The notes: generated by a model from the sequence alone, not told the origin. A stretch of 64,000 bases of DNA from CAYNRG01 sp047974855 (GCA_047974855.1 JBKECT010000033.1:1-64000); one strand, 5' to 3'. Numbered from the stretch's first letter, positions 7,497-16,498 are shown. Program-made: numbers and translations.

Positions 7497-9459
7497 TTAT
7501 TTCTTCTCCTCTCTCAATATTTATTTTGGTTTTTTTTAAATCTTCGTTCCAATCTTTTTCAATTGGCGTATCATAAAAGAATGCCACGCATGGATATTCT
7601 TCTTGCATTTTTTCAATGACCATCTTTGTAATCTGTTCTCCACTTCTGTCGTTGTCTAACGCTAGTACTATTTCATCTACTTCTTTTTTTCTTTCATTCA
7701 TATAGTAATATATTGCTAGCTCAACATTAATCGCACTTTGGCAAGCTAAGTAGTTATACTCTCTTTCTGGATCCTTCAACGATTGATATGACATCGCATC
7801 AATCGCACTTTCAAATACCATCAAAACTTTAGAATCTCTATGGCTATCTGCTACTATACCACAGCTCATTTTAGACCCTGCAGACATCGCTTTGTAATCT
7901 CTCTTGATTCCTCGTTTAGAATAAAACAAAGCATCACCACCTGCATCACGACCAATAAAAACCACATTATTATTTATATCTTGATAAAGAAGTTTCTCAT
8001 CAATATATTCTTGCACTATTTTTTTATCGATACACCTATCGTTCACTAAATAGTCTATAACATCTTTATTTGATTCTGCTTCTGCAGGTTTTTCAAGCCT
8101 CGGATTTTCTATCTGCTCTGGTAATTTTTTATTTTCAATCTTTACTTCACTCAACCTATTTGCTACATAGTAATCTTTTGCTCTCTGAATAGCAGTCTTA
8201 ACATCTACCTCTTCAAACATCATAATAAAGTCAATTATTGTTCCGCCACGTCGCTGAGAATACCGAAAAAAGTGATTGTCTTCTGGATAGATTTTACAAG
8301 AGTCGTGCCCTTCCACTTCAAATAGCTTCCCTTTTTTTACAAGTTTAACTCCTGTATTTCTTGCATAATCTACGATTTGAATCGCTTTCTTGACTACTTT
8401 CAAGTCCACCTTGTCTGCTTCTGATTTTTGAATAGATTTTCCATCGTCTTTTAGTTTACCTGCCTTCAATAAATCAAGTTCCTGTTTTAACTCCTGGAAT
8501 TCTTCCTGAGAAAGTTTGCTTGGATCGATTTGCATAGTTCTAATTTCTTCTAAACGTTTTTCTATCTTCTCTTCTGTTGTAATTTCTTGAATGTTATTTA
8601 AATCCATTCTACCAACAATATAGTCTGATGCTTTACTAGCATACCCTAACGCTATCCAAAACAGTTCTTTATTCTCTTGCAATCTCTGTGCCCAAGACTG
8701 ACAATATGCTGTATGATTTTCAATCATTTCACTATTCACTAAACCAAATTCTATACCTAATAAAACACTGGTGAACTCTGCTACTAACTCTTCTTCAGCA
8801 TAATTGTTTATCTTTTGAACACGTTTCTCAACCATCGCCGAATGTCCAATTTCATGTAAAAGTGTAGAATTATAATTTGCTTCATCAATAAAATCCCCAG
8901 CGGGTGGCATTGTAATCCTATCCAGTTCTGGATAGTATGCAGCTGCATCAGAAAGCACAACTTCAATCTCTTCAGTCTTTAAATAATTTTCAATTGCAGC
9001 TTTGGTATAATGATCTGTAATGTTCATCACTTCTAAATCTAGTTCTTCAATCTCTTCAATTTGTGATGCGTTAAAAACCGTGAAAAAGTTCATTGTCGCT
9101 TTGATATGTTCTTTCTCTTCACGAGTCATGATCTGAAATTCTTCTTTTGATACAGGTTTTTTCAACATCGTATCATATAGACTATATTTAACTAGTCGTA
9201 ACCCTGATGCACCTTTTTTTACACGTAAGCCTTTCTTCTTTGCTTGCTCAAAAGTCATCCATCGTGGATCATTATAACCTCTCGCAATCGAATACAATTC
9301 AAGTAACAATTGATTTCTTCCTCTATAATTATTACCAGTCGTATAATTGTAGTGTTTGTAATTTGTAGTCCATGTTTTTTTCCATGGGATCCTTTTATTA
9401 TCCAAAGACTCGATAATCTCTCCCAAAATCTGTTCCTTAATTTTATCTTTAAAGTTCAT
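7486..9459 (-). CDS. ArdC-like antirestriction / Toprim fusion protein
   Basis: Residues 1-140 match the ArdC N-terminal single-strand DNA-binding domain (PWKKTWTT, NYRGRNQLLL). A zinc metallopeptidase motif LLHEIGHS is at about residue 203. After a helical linker (290-350) comes a CHC2/DUF3991-like segment and a Toprim domain (VLMVFESAIDAMSY, IVLALDNDRSGEQ, about 540-630) with the glutamate and DxD-like acids expected for metal binding. The 657-aa protein may protect incoming single-stranded DNA and make primers or process it. The N-terminal sequence and gene order with ssb fit an early-transfer function. ArdC fused to a Toprim domain is known in Gram-positive elements. Confidence 0.8.
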   Translation of the reverse strand: MNFKDKIKEQILGEIIESLDNKRIPWKKTWTTNYKHYNYTTGNNYRGRNQLLLELYSIARGYNDPRWMTFEQAKKKGLRVKKGASGLRLVKYSLYDTMLKKPVSKEEFQIMTREEKEHIKATMNFFTVFNASQIEEIEELDLEVMNITDHYTKAAIENYLKTEEIEVVLSDAAAYYPELDRITMPPAGDFIDEANYNSTLLHEIGHSAMVEKRVQKINNYAEEELVAEFTSVLLGIEFGLVNSEMIENHTAYCQSWAQRLQENKELFWIALGYASKASDYIVGRMDLNNIQEITTEEKIEKRLEEIRTMQIDPSKLSQEEFQELKQELDLLKAGKLKDDGKSIQKSEADKVDLKVVKKAIQIVDYARNTGVKLVKKGKLFEVEGHDSCKIYPEDNHFFRYSQRRGGTIIDFIMMFEEVDVKTAIQRAKDYYVANRLSEVKIENKKLPEQIENPRLEKPAEAESNKDVIDYLVNDRCIDKKIVQEYIDEKLLYQDINNNVVFIGRDAGGDALFYSKRGIKRDYKAMSAGSKMSCGIVADSHRDSKVLMVFESAIDAMSYQSLKDPEREYNYLACQSAINVELAIYYYMNERKKEVDEIVLALDNDRSGEQITKMVIEKMQEEYPCVAFFYDTPIEKDWNEDLKKTKINIERGEEINVS

Positions 9460-9528
9460 AATACCCTCCTTTTTTACATTTCAATTCCATAACTTCTATA
9501 CTTTCTCGTATTTTAAAATATCAAAAAT

Positions 9529-10545
9529 CTAATATTGCGGATTGTCAAAGTCAATAAAATCTCTGGGATTGACCGTTTTTCCATTCACTTTAAAATTTAA
9601 ATGCAAGTGACACGCTGTCGATATTCCCGTTGATCCTATAAGTCCTATATAATCCCCACGAGAAACTAAAGTCCCTACACCTAACGTATACTTATCCGCC
9701 ATGTGAACATATTTAATCACAATACCATCTCCAGCATCAACGGTCACAGAATTAGCGATATTTGCTCCATCGGTATGCTGTACTGCAATTACAACACCAT
9801 CACTTACTGAATAGATTGGAACTCCACAATCATTTGGTTTAGGAAAAGCCAAATCGATTGCATCGTGCCACATTAGAGTTCCGAAAGGCGAATACCAGCC
9901 CATCTCTGCTGTTACATCTGCTTTTGTAGTAAACGGATAAATAAATCGATCATCTCCATTTACTGATCTTCTGTAGACACCTAATCCATTAAAGTAACTT
10001 ATAAATTCTGCAAACTCTTCCTGAGTTGCTATTTTAAATATTTCGTCATAAGTACCTAACTTACTCAGATTATCTACATATTCTTCAACGCTATATAACT
10101 CGTACCTCACTTCGATTTCAACGACTTGCTCTCCATACTCATTCCATACAGGATTTCCATATTCATCAAAGACAAGTTTATACTCAATAATTTCCTTCTT
10201 CGCTGCATTAATTAGAGTTAAGATATCCGCTTCTGTTGCTTCTTCCGTTCCTACTATAACCAACGGTATGAATATGTAGTTTAAAGGCATTGTTATCTGT
10301 TTTTCTGCCATAATGTGCGGTAAATATTCTTCATTGAAGAGTTCTGTTGCCTCTGGTGTTTCAATAAAACTATCAATTAAATCGTATAGTTCAGTAATCT
10401 CAATCTCACCTAAAAACGCCTCTTCGAAAAAATCACCTACAACACGAAACGGTGTACCCACCGCCGATATTGCTGCAACGATAGGCATTAGCAACACCGC
10501 AGAACCGATAAATATACCACCAAAAAGTATCCCTATCTTTTTCAT
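9529..10545 (-). CDS. T4SS cell-wall hydrolase, M23 peptidase (PrgK/VirB1-like)
   Basis: An N-terminal membrane anchor (about residues 5-30) is followed by an extended region and a C-terminal M23 metallopeptidase domain. Zinc ligands are visible as H-x3-D in LMWHDAIDLAF (about residue 225) and HLHLNF (about 313). It should cut peptidoglycan to let the secretion channel through. A single-domain M23 enzyme, unlike PrgK, which usually also carries CHAP/LytM combinations. The start ATG follows GGTGAGTAACTAAAG, a fair ribosome binding site in the tail of an otherwise missing upstream gene. Confidence 0.85.
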   Translation of the reverse strand: MKKIGILFGGIFIGSAVLLMPIVAAISAVGTPFRVVGDFFEEAFLGEIEITELYDLIDSFIETPEATELFNEEYLPHIMAEKQITMPLNYIFIPLVIVGTEEATEADILTLINAAKKEIIEYKLVFDEYGNPVWNEYGEQVVEIEVRYELYSVEEYVDNLSKLGTYDEIFKIATQEEFAEFISYFNGLGVYRRSVNGDDRFIYPFTTKADVTAEMGWYSPFGTLMWHDAIDLAFPKPNDCGVPIYSVSDGVVIAVQHTDGANIANSVTVDAGDGIVIKYVHMADKYTLGVGTLVSRGDYIGLIGSTGISTACHLHLNFKVNGKTVNPRDFIDFDNPQY

Positions 10546-10551
10546 CTTTAG

Positions 10552-10620
10552 TTACTCACCAACTTCCACTTTATTTAATCGTTCACGTTCTATATCAGGG
10601 ATTGGTTCAATAAAAAAGTC
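10552..10620 (-). pseudogene. orphan C-terminal tail of a lost gene
   Basis: In the frame not used by the toxin gene, 22 codons read DFFIEPIPDIERERLNKVEV plus GE and stop 7 nt before the M23 start. They look like a genuine protein end and carry the ribosome binding site for the M23 gene. The upstream codon in this frame is a stop. The rest of the gene is absent; the ToxIN-like unit occupies its place. Confidence 0.4.
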
Positions 10621-11279
10621 TCAAGGACTTCTCCATTGAAACTCTTTGATATGACATCATGTTTCTCTACGTTCTCCAAAAGTTGATTGTATTTTTCATT
10701 TGCTTCTACCTCATCTTCAAATAAATAAAAAGTGGTATCCCAAAGAATATCATATTCTTTATTCGTGTCATTCCACTCACTGCCTTCAGAAACTATCACT
10801 TTATATTTATTATACTCCATAGCCTTAGCTTCAAGTAATTTAAAGTCGCAACATTTTTTTATAAAAAATTGATTTTTTTCTATAACTACTTTGTTATATA
10901 CCATATTAGCTGTTGACTTAAGTTTTTCAAAGTTATTGTTACAATAGTTAAATTCTTCCTGTAATAATCTTCTGTACTTTAAATCAGTTTCATTTGAGAT
11001 ATCTTTAATCCACGCTTTACCATCTGGAATCGGAAACATAAAAGAAAATCTAACACTAGAAATAGCTTCTCCATTATTGTTTTCTATCAACTCATTAGTT
11101 ACTTGTTTTCTATTAAATGATGAAATAGGTGCATAAAATTTCATATTATTAATTTCAAAAACAATACCAATTAAGAATTTATTATTTGATAAATATTCTA
11201 TATTTGGAACCTTACTATCATATTTTTTTAGTTCTTTAACGTAGTCCAAATCTACATTATAAAACTTTAAGTTGTACAT
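10590..11279 (-). CDS. type III toxin, ToxN/AbiQ family endoribonuclease
   Basis: The N-terminus LKFYNVDLDYVKELKKYDSK, followed by IGIVFEINNMKFYAPISS and a later SFMFPIPDGKAWIKD and YRRLLQEEFNYCN, matches the ToxN/AbiQ toxin pattern (FY.V...Y...L...D.KV, GIV.EING..Y..P.SS). The family cuts RNA and is held inactive by a repeated RNA. Here that RNA is encoded just upstream (11341-11416) with a terminator between, the defining layout. The toxin is 229 aa, longer than the usual 160-190 because of a C-terminal extension from about residue 150 that I do not recognise. Likely role: element maintenance and phage defence by abortive infection. Confidence 0.85.
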   Translation of the reverse strand: MYNLKFYNVDLDYVKELKKYDSKVPNIEYLSNNKFLIGIVFEINNMKFYAPISSFNRKQVTNELIENNNGEAISSVRFSFMFPIPDGKAWIKDISNETDLKYRRLLQEEFNYCNNNFEKLKSTANMVYNKVVIEKNQFFIKKCCDFKLLEAKAMEYNKYKVIVSEGSEWNDTNKEYDILWDTTFYLFEDEVEANEKYNQLLENVEKHDVISKSFNGEVLETFLLNQSLI

Positions 11280-11304
11280 AAACTCCCTCCTCTCACAAAC
11301 AATA

Positions 11305-11332
11305 GAAAAAAAGCACGAATATTCGTGCTTTC
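11305..11332 (-). terminator. attenuating terminator between ToxI-like RNA and toxin
   Basis: The perfect stem AAGCACGAAT/ATTCGTGCTT (11311-11330) is followed on the minus strand by a T run. In type III systems this terminator sets the excess of antitoxin RNA over toxin mRNA. Confidence 0.85.
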
Positions 11333-11340
11333 TTAATTAC

Positions 11341-11416
11341 AAGTCGCTCTTTACAGTGGCGAAACACTATCGAATTACCAGTCGCTCATTACAGTGGCGA
11401 AACACTATCGAATTAC
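11341..11416 (-). ncRNA. type III antitoxin RNA, two 38-nt tandem repeats
   Basis: Two head-to-tail units (11341-11378 and 11379-11416) differ at only two positions. The unit includes GTCGCTC, ACAGTGGCGAAAC and ACTATCGAATTAC. A GTCGC..GGCGA pairing in each unit gives a small stem, as expected for a pseudoknot-forming antitoxin. A partial extra unit (AATTAC) precedes at 11335-11340. The toxin gene follows downstream after a terminator. Confidence 0.85.
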
Positions 11417-11422
11417 AACTAT

Positions 11423-11450
11423 AGTATACCATAAAAACGTTGTAAATCAA
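11423..11450 (-). promoter_or_regulatory. promoter of the ToxI-like RNA
   Basis: On the minus strand, -35 TTGATT (11445-11450) and -10 TATACT (11423-11428) are separated by 16 bp, and transcription would begin just before the first repeat. Confidence 0.65.
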
Positions 11451-11510
11451 TAGAAAATATTATTTTTTTATATTTTTTTCCTCCCCCTTAAATCTTTTTG
11501 AAAGTTCCGT

Positions 11511-13358
11511 TTATTGATTTCTAATTGGATCCATTTCATAAAGTTCTTTAGGTGTTGCATACACAGAAATTACCATCTTTTGATTACCTGCAAAAAACAG
11601 CCCATCACCCTGCAATATTCTCCTATTGTTTGTATCCAGCAAATGCCTTTCCCAATCATTCAATGAAATAAGTTCCGCTAATGAATCAACCGCATGTTTA
11701 GATACCCCCATAATTAATTTATACGCTGAGTTATTCATAATCGCAGTTCCATAGGCTTTCATTTCAACACCGTTTATCAACACCGATGAATTTAGATCTG
11801 ATGGATCCTGAGAAGCGTAAACAAAAAGATTGTTATATTTTCTAGACCGCCGTGCATAAGTAGACATTTCTCGTGCTGACTCTCCTTCTAAGATGTATTC
11901 CTGCCCTTCATCCATCACCAATGCAGTATCACCTTCTCCAGAGCAAATTGCCCAAGAATATTTGAACATGATAAAGTTTAAAGCGTTTCTCAACCCCAGA
12001 TCTTTGTTCTTCAATGATTTCGTTCCAAAACCTAAAAAATTCGTGTTATTTTTTACGGTTGTGTGTCCATTGAAAAAATGACCATTGCTGACGATCAGAG
12101 GTTTAATGTAACTGTTTAATTTAGTTAAAAGTTCTTTACGATAGTTAGTCTTTTCAATTTCTATTTCCTTGATTAATACATCTCTAAAATCTTCAAGTAT
12201 TGGATAGTCCTGATTCGTTAGATTTCTAAAATCAGTCGTCGCTGATATACCCTTCAATGCATAAGTCTTCATTACAAGCTCGTCGATCTCGTTGACTGCT
12301 TCAGCAACCTTGTCAACGATATTCCCGTGATAGAGCATCAATACCGTCTTAAAGTCATCGATTACGTTAGATATAGATATCGTTGTATTCCAACGAACAT
12401 CATCAAACTGATCATCTTCATCTGTCGTGATAGGTTTTAAATCAAAGATATTAATTTGATTGTTGGGTGTACCCCAATTTACAAACTCTCCGCCATACCG
12501 CTTAAGCAGATGTACATTCTTATTCTCTGGATCAATCCAAATCGTTTTTATTTTTTTCTTAATGAAATGCCTAATGAATTTCATCAATGCTGTAGACTTC
12601 CCTGACCCCTGAGCTCCAAAAACAACGATATTTCCATTAAGGCGATTTTGATTTTGACTTTCTCTTCTTTGGTGATTATAGAAAAACGGGTCAATCATTA
12701 TAATTCCATTGTTGTTTTTTTCGAATCCTAATAGAAATCCATCTTTATCCATCAGTTTAAGAAAATGATACGGCCACATCGTTGCAAACGCTGTAGTCGT
12801 CATAGGGACTCCCAAATTCCAAATCAAATCTTCATGAACTCCATGCTTAACAAAAAGCGGTGAATTCAATTTAAAAAGTTCTTCTTGCATCATTGCTAAA
12901 TCCTTAATTTTGAAGTTCATCTGTGAAAAATCATTTTTCAACTTCCTACAAGAATCATTTAATTCTTCATAAGTATCTTTGGTGATTGTAATCGTCATAA
13001 AAACATCTAATATTCGATCATTACTAGCTACTAATAATTCAACATACTCTTTAAAGTTTTCTAGATCTTTTCTAAGTCTAGCCGCTAAGGTTGGATCGGT
13101 CGTTTTATCAAGCTCTTGAGACTTGCGGTGCACTTCCTTTTTCAACGGTTTAGATAAGTCATAATTTAACTGAGTAGTCTTTACTCTAATTTTCATCGAT
13201 TTATCTTGCAGACAACTGCTCAGAAACCCAAAGTTAATTCTTTCAGGGAACTGTGTCACTATAAATGTTCTTACGAATTTATCCGCAAGAATTAAATCTT
13301 TTTATCTGATCTTAAGTGATGTTGGTGCTGCTAATATTTTATCTTTACTCAACTTCAT
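11511..13358 (-). CDS. VirB4-family T4SS ATPase (PrgJ-like), interrupted by an in-frame TAA
   Basis: The motor of the type IV secretion system. Walker A is GAQGSGKST (about residue 249 from the first ATG) and Walker B ALVMDEGQEYI (about 479). The natural start appears to be the ATG at 13358, overlapping the previous gene by 14 nt. After 18 codons (ending AAPTSLKIR) a TAA at 13302-13304 interrupts the frame, which continues without shift as KDLILADKFVRTFIVTQFPERI, the expected continuation of this family. A single G-to-T change in GAA would explain it. Translation might restart at the GTG at 13259 (582 aa), losing the first strands. Function of the element may therefore be impaired. Confidence 0.85.
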
Positions 13359-14010
13359 CACCTCTTTCTACTTCTATTTTTGGTTCTCCTAAAAGTTCAA
13401 ATTCTCCTGTACTCAAGTATACGTCTAACATTGTCTGACTTTCAAATTCATATTTAATTAGATTAGAGAAGTCAATTTTATTCATCTGATCCACTTCAAA
13501 GCCATTTGAAATAAACAACCTCTTTAGTTCAGCAAAACTGTCATTCAATTTTTTTATGTTAGAAGATTTAATCATAATAAAGAAACTCAACTCGTAGATA
13601 TTTCGCTCTACTTCTTGCATTACTTCCAGATCAAGTAAATGCATCTCTTTAATCTGTGGGTTTGTTTCGAACTCTAATTCTTTAGAAATGCGTTCGTATA
13701 CATCTGTTAACTCGATAGGTGTATATACATATGCATGATAAAGATCCACATTAATGCAACTTAGCAAAAACTGAAGAGATTGAACCCATGAATTTTGTAC
13801 ACCTGAAGTATCTAAAAATATGTTTGGTGGAATAATTTTTATACCCAACACTCTTTCAGTTCTTCCACCTGATTTTAGATCAACATAGTCTATACCAATC
13901 TCTTCGATATCTATCCATTGCAACGTTTTTAGAATCGCTTTTTTCTTTTTCGTTATTTTTTTTAGTTCTTTCTTATTCTTATTTTTTGTAAATTTCTCCA
14001 ATACCGCCAT
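13345..14010 (-). CDS. T4SS component, VirB4 N-terminal-like protein
   Basis: A 221-aa soluble protein with a lysine-rich start (KNKNKKELKKITKKKKAI). The pattern IGIDYVDLKSGGRTERVLGI, then paired strand/helix repeats up to LKRLFISNGFEVDQMN, resembles the N-terminal domain of CagE/TrbE/VirB4 proteins, which here is a separate gene next to the ATPase. No membrane segment. It overlaps the PrgI-like gene by 32 nt and the ATPase gene by 14 nt, so stoichiometric co-translation is likely. The assignment is by pattern and position. Confidence 0.55.
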   Translation of the reverse strand: MAVLEKFTKNKNKKELKKITKKKKAILKTLQWIDIEEIGIDYVDLKSGGRTERVLGIKIIPPNIFLDTSGVQNSWVQSLQFLLSCINVDLYHAYVYTPIELTDVYERISKELEFETNPQIKEMHLLDLEVMQEVERNIYELSFFIMIKSSNIKKLNDSFAELKRLFISNGFEVDQMNKIDFSNLIKYEFESQTMLDVYLSTGEFELLGEPKIEVERGDEVE

Positions 14011-14290
14011 ATCTGTAGTCTTTCTCCTTTCTTTTAAAGCTAATCCAAATCAAAATGTATCTATAAACTGCTTGATATTGTTTAATAGGGATCATAATAA
14101 CAAACGTTGCACAAACTATACCCACTCCTAAAAACAATACTAATGTATTGCTCAGACCGATCGCAAATACAGTTATAAATCCTATAAGACTTACCACAAC
14201 TAATATTCCAAAATCACTCTTCTTATACAAACCTGCAATATATTTACCCGATTTATAGTTCTGAGGAACTACTGCTGTTAATTCTTCCAT
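13979..14290 (-). CDS. PrgI-family T4SS membrane protein
   Basis: A 103-aa protein with two adjacent membrane helices (about residues 28-72) and the motif MEELTAVVPQNYKSG at the start, typical of PrgI/TcpE-type proteins that sit between the VirB6 homologue and the VirB4 ATPase. The one-base gap to the VirB6-like gene and the 32-nt overlap with the next gene fit a tightly packed secretion operon. Confidence 0.75.
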   Translation of the reverse strand: MEELTAVVPQNYKSGKYIAGLYKKSDFGILVVVSLIGFITVFAIGLSNTLVLFLGVGIVCATFVIMIPIKQYQAVYRYILIWISFKRKEKDYRYGGIGEIYKK

Positions 14291-14291
14291 A

Positions 14292-15665
14292 TCATGCTCC
14301 TTTCAAATCTTTCATTGTGTTACGCATTGAATTTAATCCACTAGATGCTTTTCCCACTGCTTTACCCATAGAGCTATTTGCATAACGATTGGCACTTGCA
14401 GCATATAGATGTCCGCTAGTAGCTGTAGCAAATCTCGCTACAGACCCTCCAACACCACCTGCCATTGAAGAGCCAACACTAAATGCTCCCGCAACACTGC
14501 CAGGTTTTGCTAGCGACTGTCCTGCTGAAATTTTACTAGCAGCACCTCCTGCAGCACCTGCAATACCTCCTGCACTACCCGCAGCACTTGATAACGTGCT
14601 TATAGAGTTTCCTCCAAGAAAACGTCCAATTCCATAAACACCTCCACTTGCAGCGGATGCAGCCGTCCCACCAACTGACTTTATAGCACTTCCTGCAACC
14701 GCTCCACCAGCTAATGCAGCTCCTCCAATACCACGAGTAACATTTGAGATCTGAGATAACTGCTGTAATGTATCACCCGTAGAAGAGTCAATTCCCAAAG
14801 TTTTTCCAAGAAACTCACCGCTTCCAAGGGTAAACAAGAATCCGCCAATCAATATCAGTAATCTTGCAAAAACACTTACATCTCTTACTGCAGTAGACCC
14901 TGATAAATTAACCACTATAATTAAACATAAGATTTGAACAAAGTTACACAGATATATTCCAATAAACTGTTTAAACCACGCTCCACTAACATCACCATCT
15001 TTGAAAATAAAACTAGAAAGCGGTATAGGGGCAAATATACCCAACACCACTAATCCGAACAACCTTTTAGCTATACCAAGTGCTATAGAGATCATCAATA
15101 CTGAAGCAGCACCACCTATGATTATTATGACAAATAAATCCATCAAATCAGGAAAAAATTTATAGGTTTCATTTAAAAAATCCCCTTCTTTTTCCTTTAT
15201 GTCAATATCATCTAATGTATAGGTTATATTTTCACCACGGTCACCTTCTATATATGTTGAAATAATTGTAGTTGACGGAACTTCACCACTACTAACTCCA
15301 CCGAAAAGACCCACATTTGATACAAACTGATATCCTGTAGTGTTTACTGCACCAATTAGAAGCGGAAATGCAGCGGTAATTGCAATAACAACGCCAGTCC
15401 TAACAAATATACTTCCAATATGAAATTTTTCCATTGCCTCTTCATCAAAATAAGCTTTTATTGCTCTTGCTGATACCCGATAAATAATTAAAAATCCCAG
15501 GAAAAGAGAAATCGCACCCCACACATCCCAGACATAACTTTCGCCAAAAAAATTAACGCTAATAATTTCCTCAATAAGTGAATAACACATATCCATAAGC
15601 CACAATAAAGCGGATCCTAGACCCCAGAAAAGTCCACGGATAATATTATTAACCCACTCCCACAT
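14292..15665 (-). CDS. VirB6/TrbL-like T4SS membrane channel protein (PrgH-like)
   Basis: A 457-aa protein with six or seven hydrophobic segments in the first 290 residues (for example LFVIIIIGGAASVLMISIAL, LLILIGGFLFTLG) and a long Gly/Ala/Ser-rich cytoplasmic-type tail (about 300-457) with little complexity. This is the standard look of TrbL/VirB6 proteins of Gram-positive conjugation systems. The tail's codons give the antisense strand a long open frame, which is not a gene. Confidence 0.8.
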   Translation of the reverse strand: MWEWVNNIIRGLFWGLGSALLWLMDMCYSLIEEIISVNFFGESYVWDVWGAISLFLGFLIIYRVSARAIKAYFDEEAMEKFHIGSIFVRTGVVIAITAAFPLLIGAVNTTGYQFVSNVGLFGGVSSGEVPSTTIISTYIEGDRGENITYTLDDIDIKEKEGDFLNETYKFFPDLMDLFVIIIIGGAASVLMISIALGIAKRLFGLVVLGIFAPIPLSSFIFKDGDVSGAWFKQFIGIYLCNFVQILCLIIVVNLSGSTAVRDVSVFARLLILIGGFLFTLGSGEFLGKTLGIDSSTGDTLQQLSQISNVTRGIGGAALAGGAVAGSAIKSVGGTAASAASGGVYGIGRFLGGNSISTLSSAAGSAGGIAGAAGGAASKISAGQSLAKPGSVAGAFSVGSSMAGGVGGSVARFATATSGHLYAASANRYANSSMGKAVGKASSGLNSMRNTMKDLKGA

Positions 15666-15684
15666 CTTTAATCACTCTCCTTCT

Positions 15685-15951
15685 CTATAAACCAAATGCT
15701 TTAATGATTTGCGGAGCAAGTACAATGATCAAACCAACAATCAATATCTTACCCACTCTTTTAATCCATTCTTTCCAACTTCTTTCATCTTCTTCTGTAG
15801 TAGCGATGTACTTATAACTTTGCCAAGCAATTACTACCGCAAGCACAATCGCTAGACTCATGGTCATTAAATTGTACATACTTTCTAAATACGGTGACAG
15901 CAAATTAAAGATTGCTGTCTCATCAATTCCACCTTCTCTTAATATTCTCAT
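15685..15951 (-). CDS. small T4SS membrane protein (VirB2/Maff2-like)
   Basis: An 88-aa protein with two hydrophobic helices (about residues 28-48 and 68-86) separated by a charged loop EEDERSWKEWIKR. Size, topology and position right before the VirB6-like gene match small pilin-like or Maff2-type proteins of Tn1549-like elements. There is no clear cleavable signal peptide. Its ribosome binding site comes from one of the four near-identical 46-bp cassettes. Confidence 0.65.
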   Translation of the reverse strand: MRILREGGIDETAIFNLLSPYLESMYNLMTMSLAIVLAVVIAWQSYKYIATTEEDERSWKEWIKRVGKILIVGLIIVLAPQIIKAFGL

Positions 15952-15954
15952 TTT

Positions 15955-16000
15955 TTCTCCTCCTGCAGACTTGCTGCTTCCTTTGGGGCAACTTGCCCCA
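15955..16000 (-). repeat. RBS cassette copy A with GGGGCAA palindrome
   Basis: One of four near-identical 46-bp copies. On the minus strand it runs from the palindrome (15985-15999) through AGGAAGCAGCAAGTCTGCAG to the Shine-Dalgarno GGAGGAGAA, ending just before the ATG of the 88-aa gene. Confidence 0.85.
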
Positions 16001-16002
16001 GA

Positions 16003-16374
16003 CTAAAATTCAATTGTTACACTTTTACTTTTTTTATGATCTAAATCTATTCCAAATCTTTCATTGACCATCCCTGCACATTCTTCTGTAGCAGTCAGTT
16101 TCTTGATAAACATTAACTCTTCAGCGATCGCCATATTTTCTTCATCAAGATGAGCTAGCAATCCCCATTCAACTTCATCATATGTATCTAATGATGCTAC
16201 AGTAATTAAGGATCTATATCCAGATGAAGAAATATTACCTCCACGTTCAATATCAGATTTTAAACTTAAGTTTTGTTTTAATATTTCAATAGATTGATCA
16301 TCTAATGAATTTAACATTTCTCTACTATTTTCTATACTTACAATATCTTTTATTTCGTATCTTTCATTTTTCAT
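16003..16374 (-). CDS. hypothetical protein, 123 aa
   Basis: No family recognised. It is acidic and mostly helical, with two repeated-looking blocks (SREMLNSLDDQSIEILKQNL and AHLDEENMAIAEELMFIKKL) and one cysteine (ATEECAG). Soluble, no signal. The ribosome binding site AGAGGAGAT lies within the end of the overlapping 44-aa gene. Location inside the secretion operon suggests a transfer-related or element-specific role. Confidence 0.6.
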   Translation of the reverse strand: MKNERYEIKDIVSIENSREMLNSLDDQSIEILKQNLSLKSDIERGGNISSSGYRSLITVASLDTYDEVEWGLLAHLDEENMAIAEELMFIKKLTATEECAGMVNERFGIDLDHKKSKSVTIEF

Positions 16375-16498
16375 TTTTATCTCCTCTTTCTTTTTTTAAT
16401 AAAGTACATTTTTCGCTTTTACAACATGAATCACAAAACATCATAGAACACCCTTTCTCTTCTTCAATATCATAATCCTCAAGCCTATCCTCAATCAT
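16364..16498 (-). CDS. small cysteine-rich protein, 44 aa
   Basis: MIEDRLEDYDIEEEKGC begins an acidic stretch that leads to a cysteine cluster (GCSMMFCDSCCKSEKC, six cysteines counting the first) and a lysine-rich end. The spacing C-x4-C-x2-CC-x4-C could hold zinc or iron. The start has a perfect ribosome binding site (GGAGGAGAAAAATT-ATG) from a 46-bp cassette, and the stop overlaps the next start by 11 nt, both arguing that it is real despite its size. Function unknown. Confidence 0.6.
   Translation of the reverse strand: MIEDRLEDYDIEEEKGCSMMFCDSCCKSEKCTLLKKERGDKNEK

Noticed and set aside
14389..14637. Open frame on the plus strand inside the VirB6-like gene
   Set aside because: An artefact of the Gly/Ala/Ser-rich tail on the other strand; no ribosome binding site.
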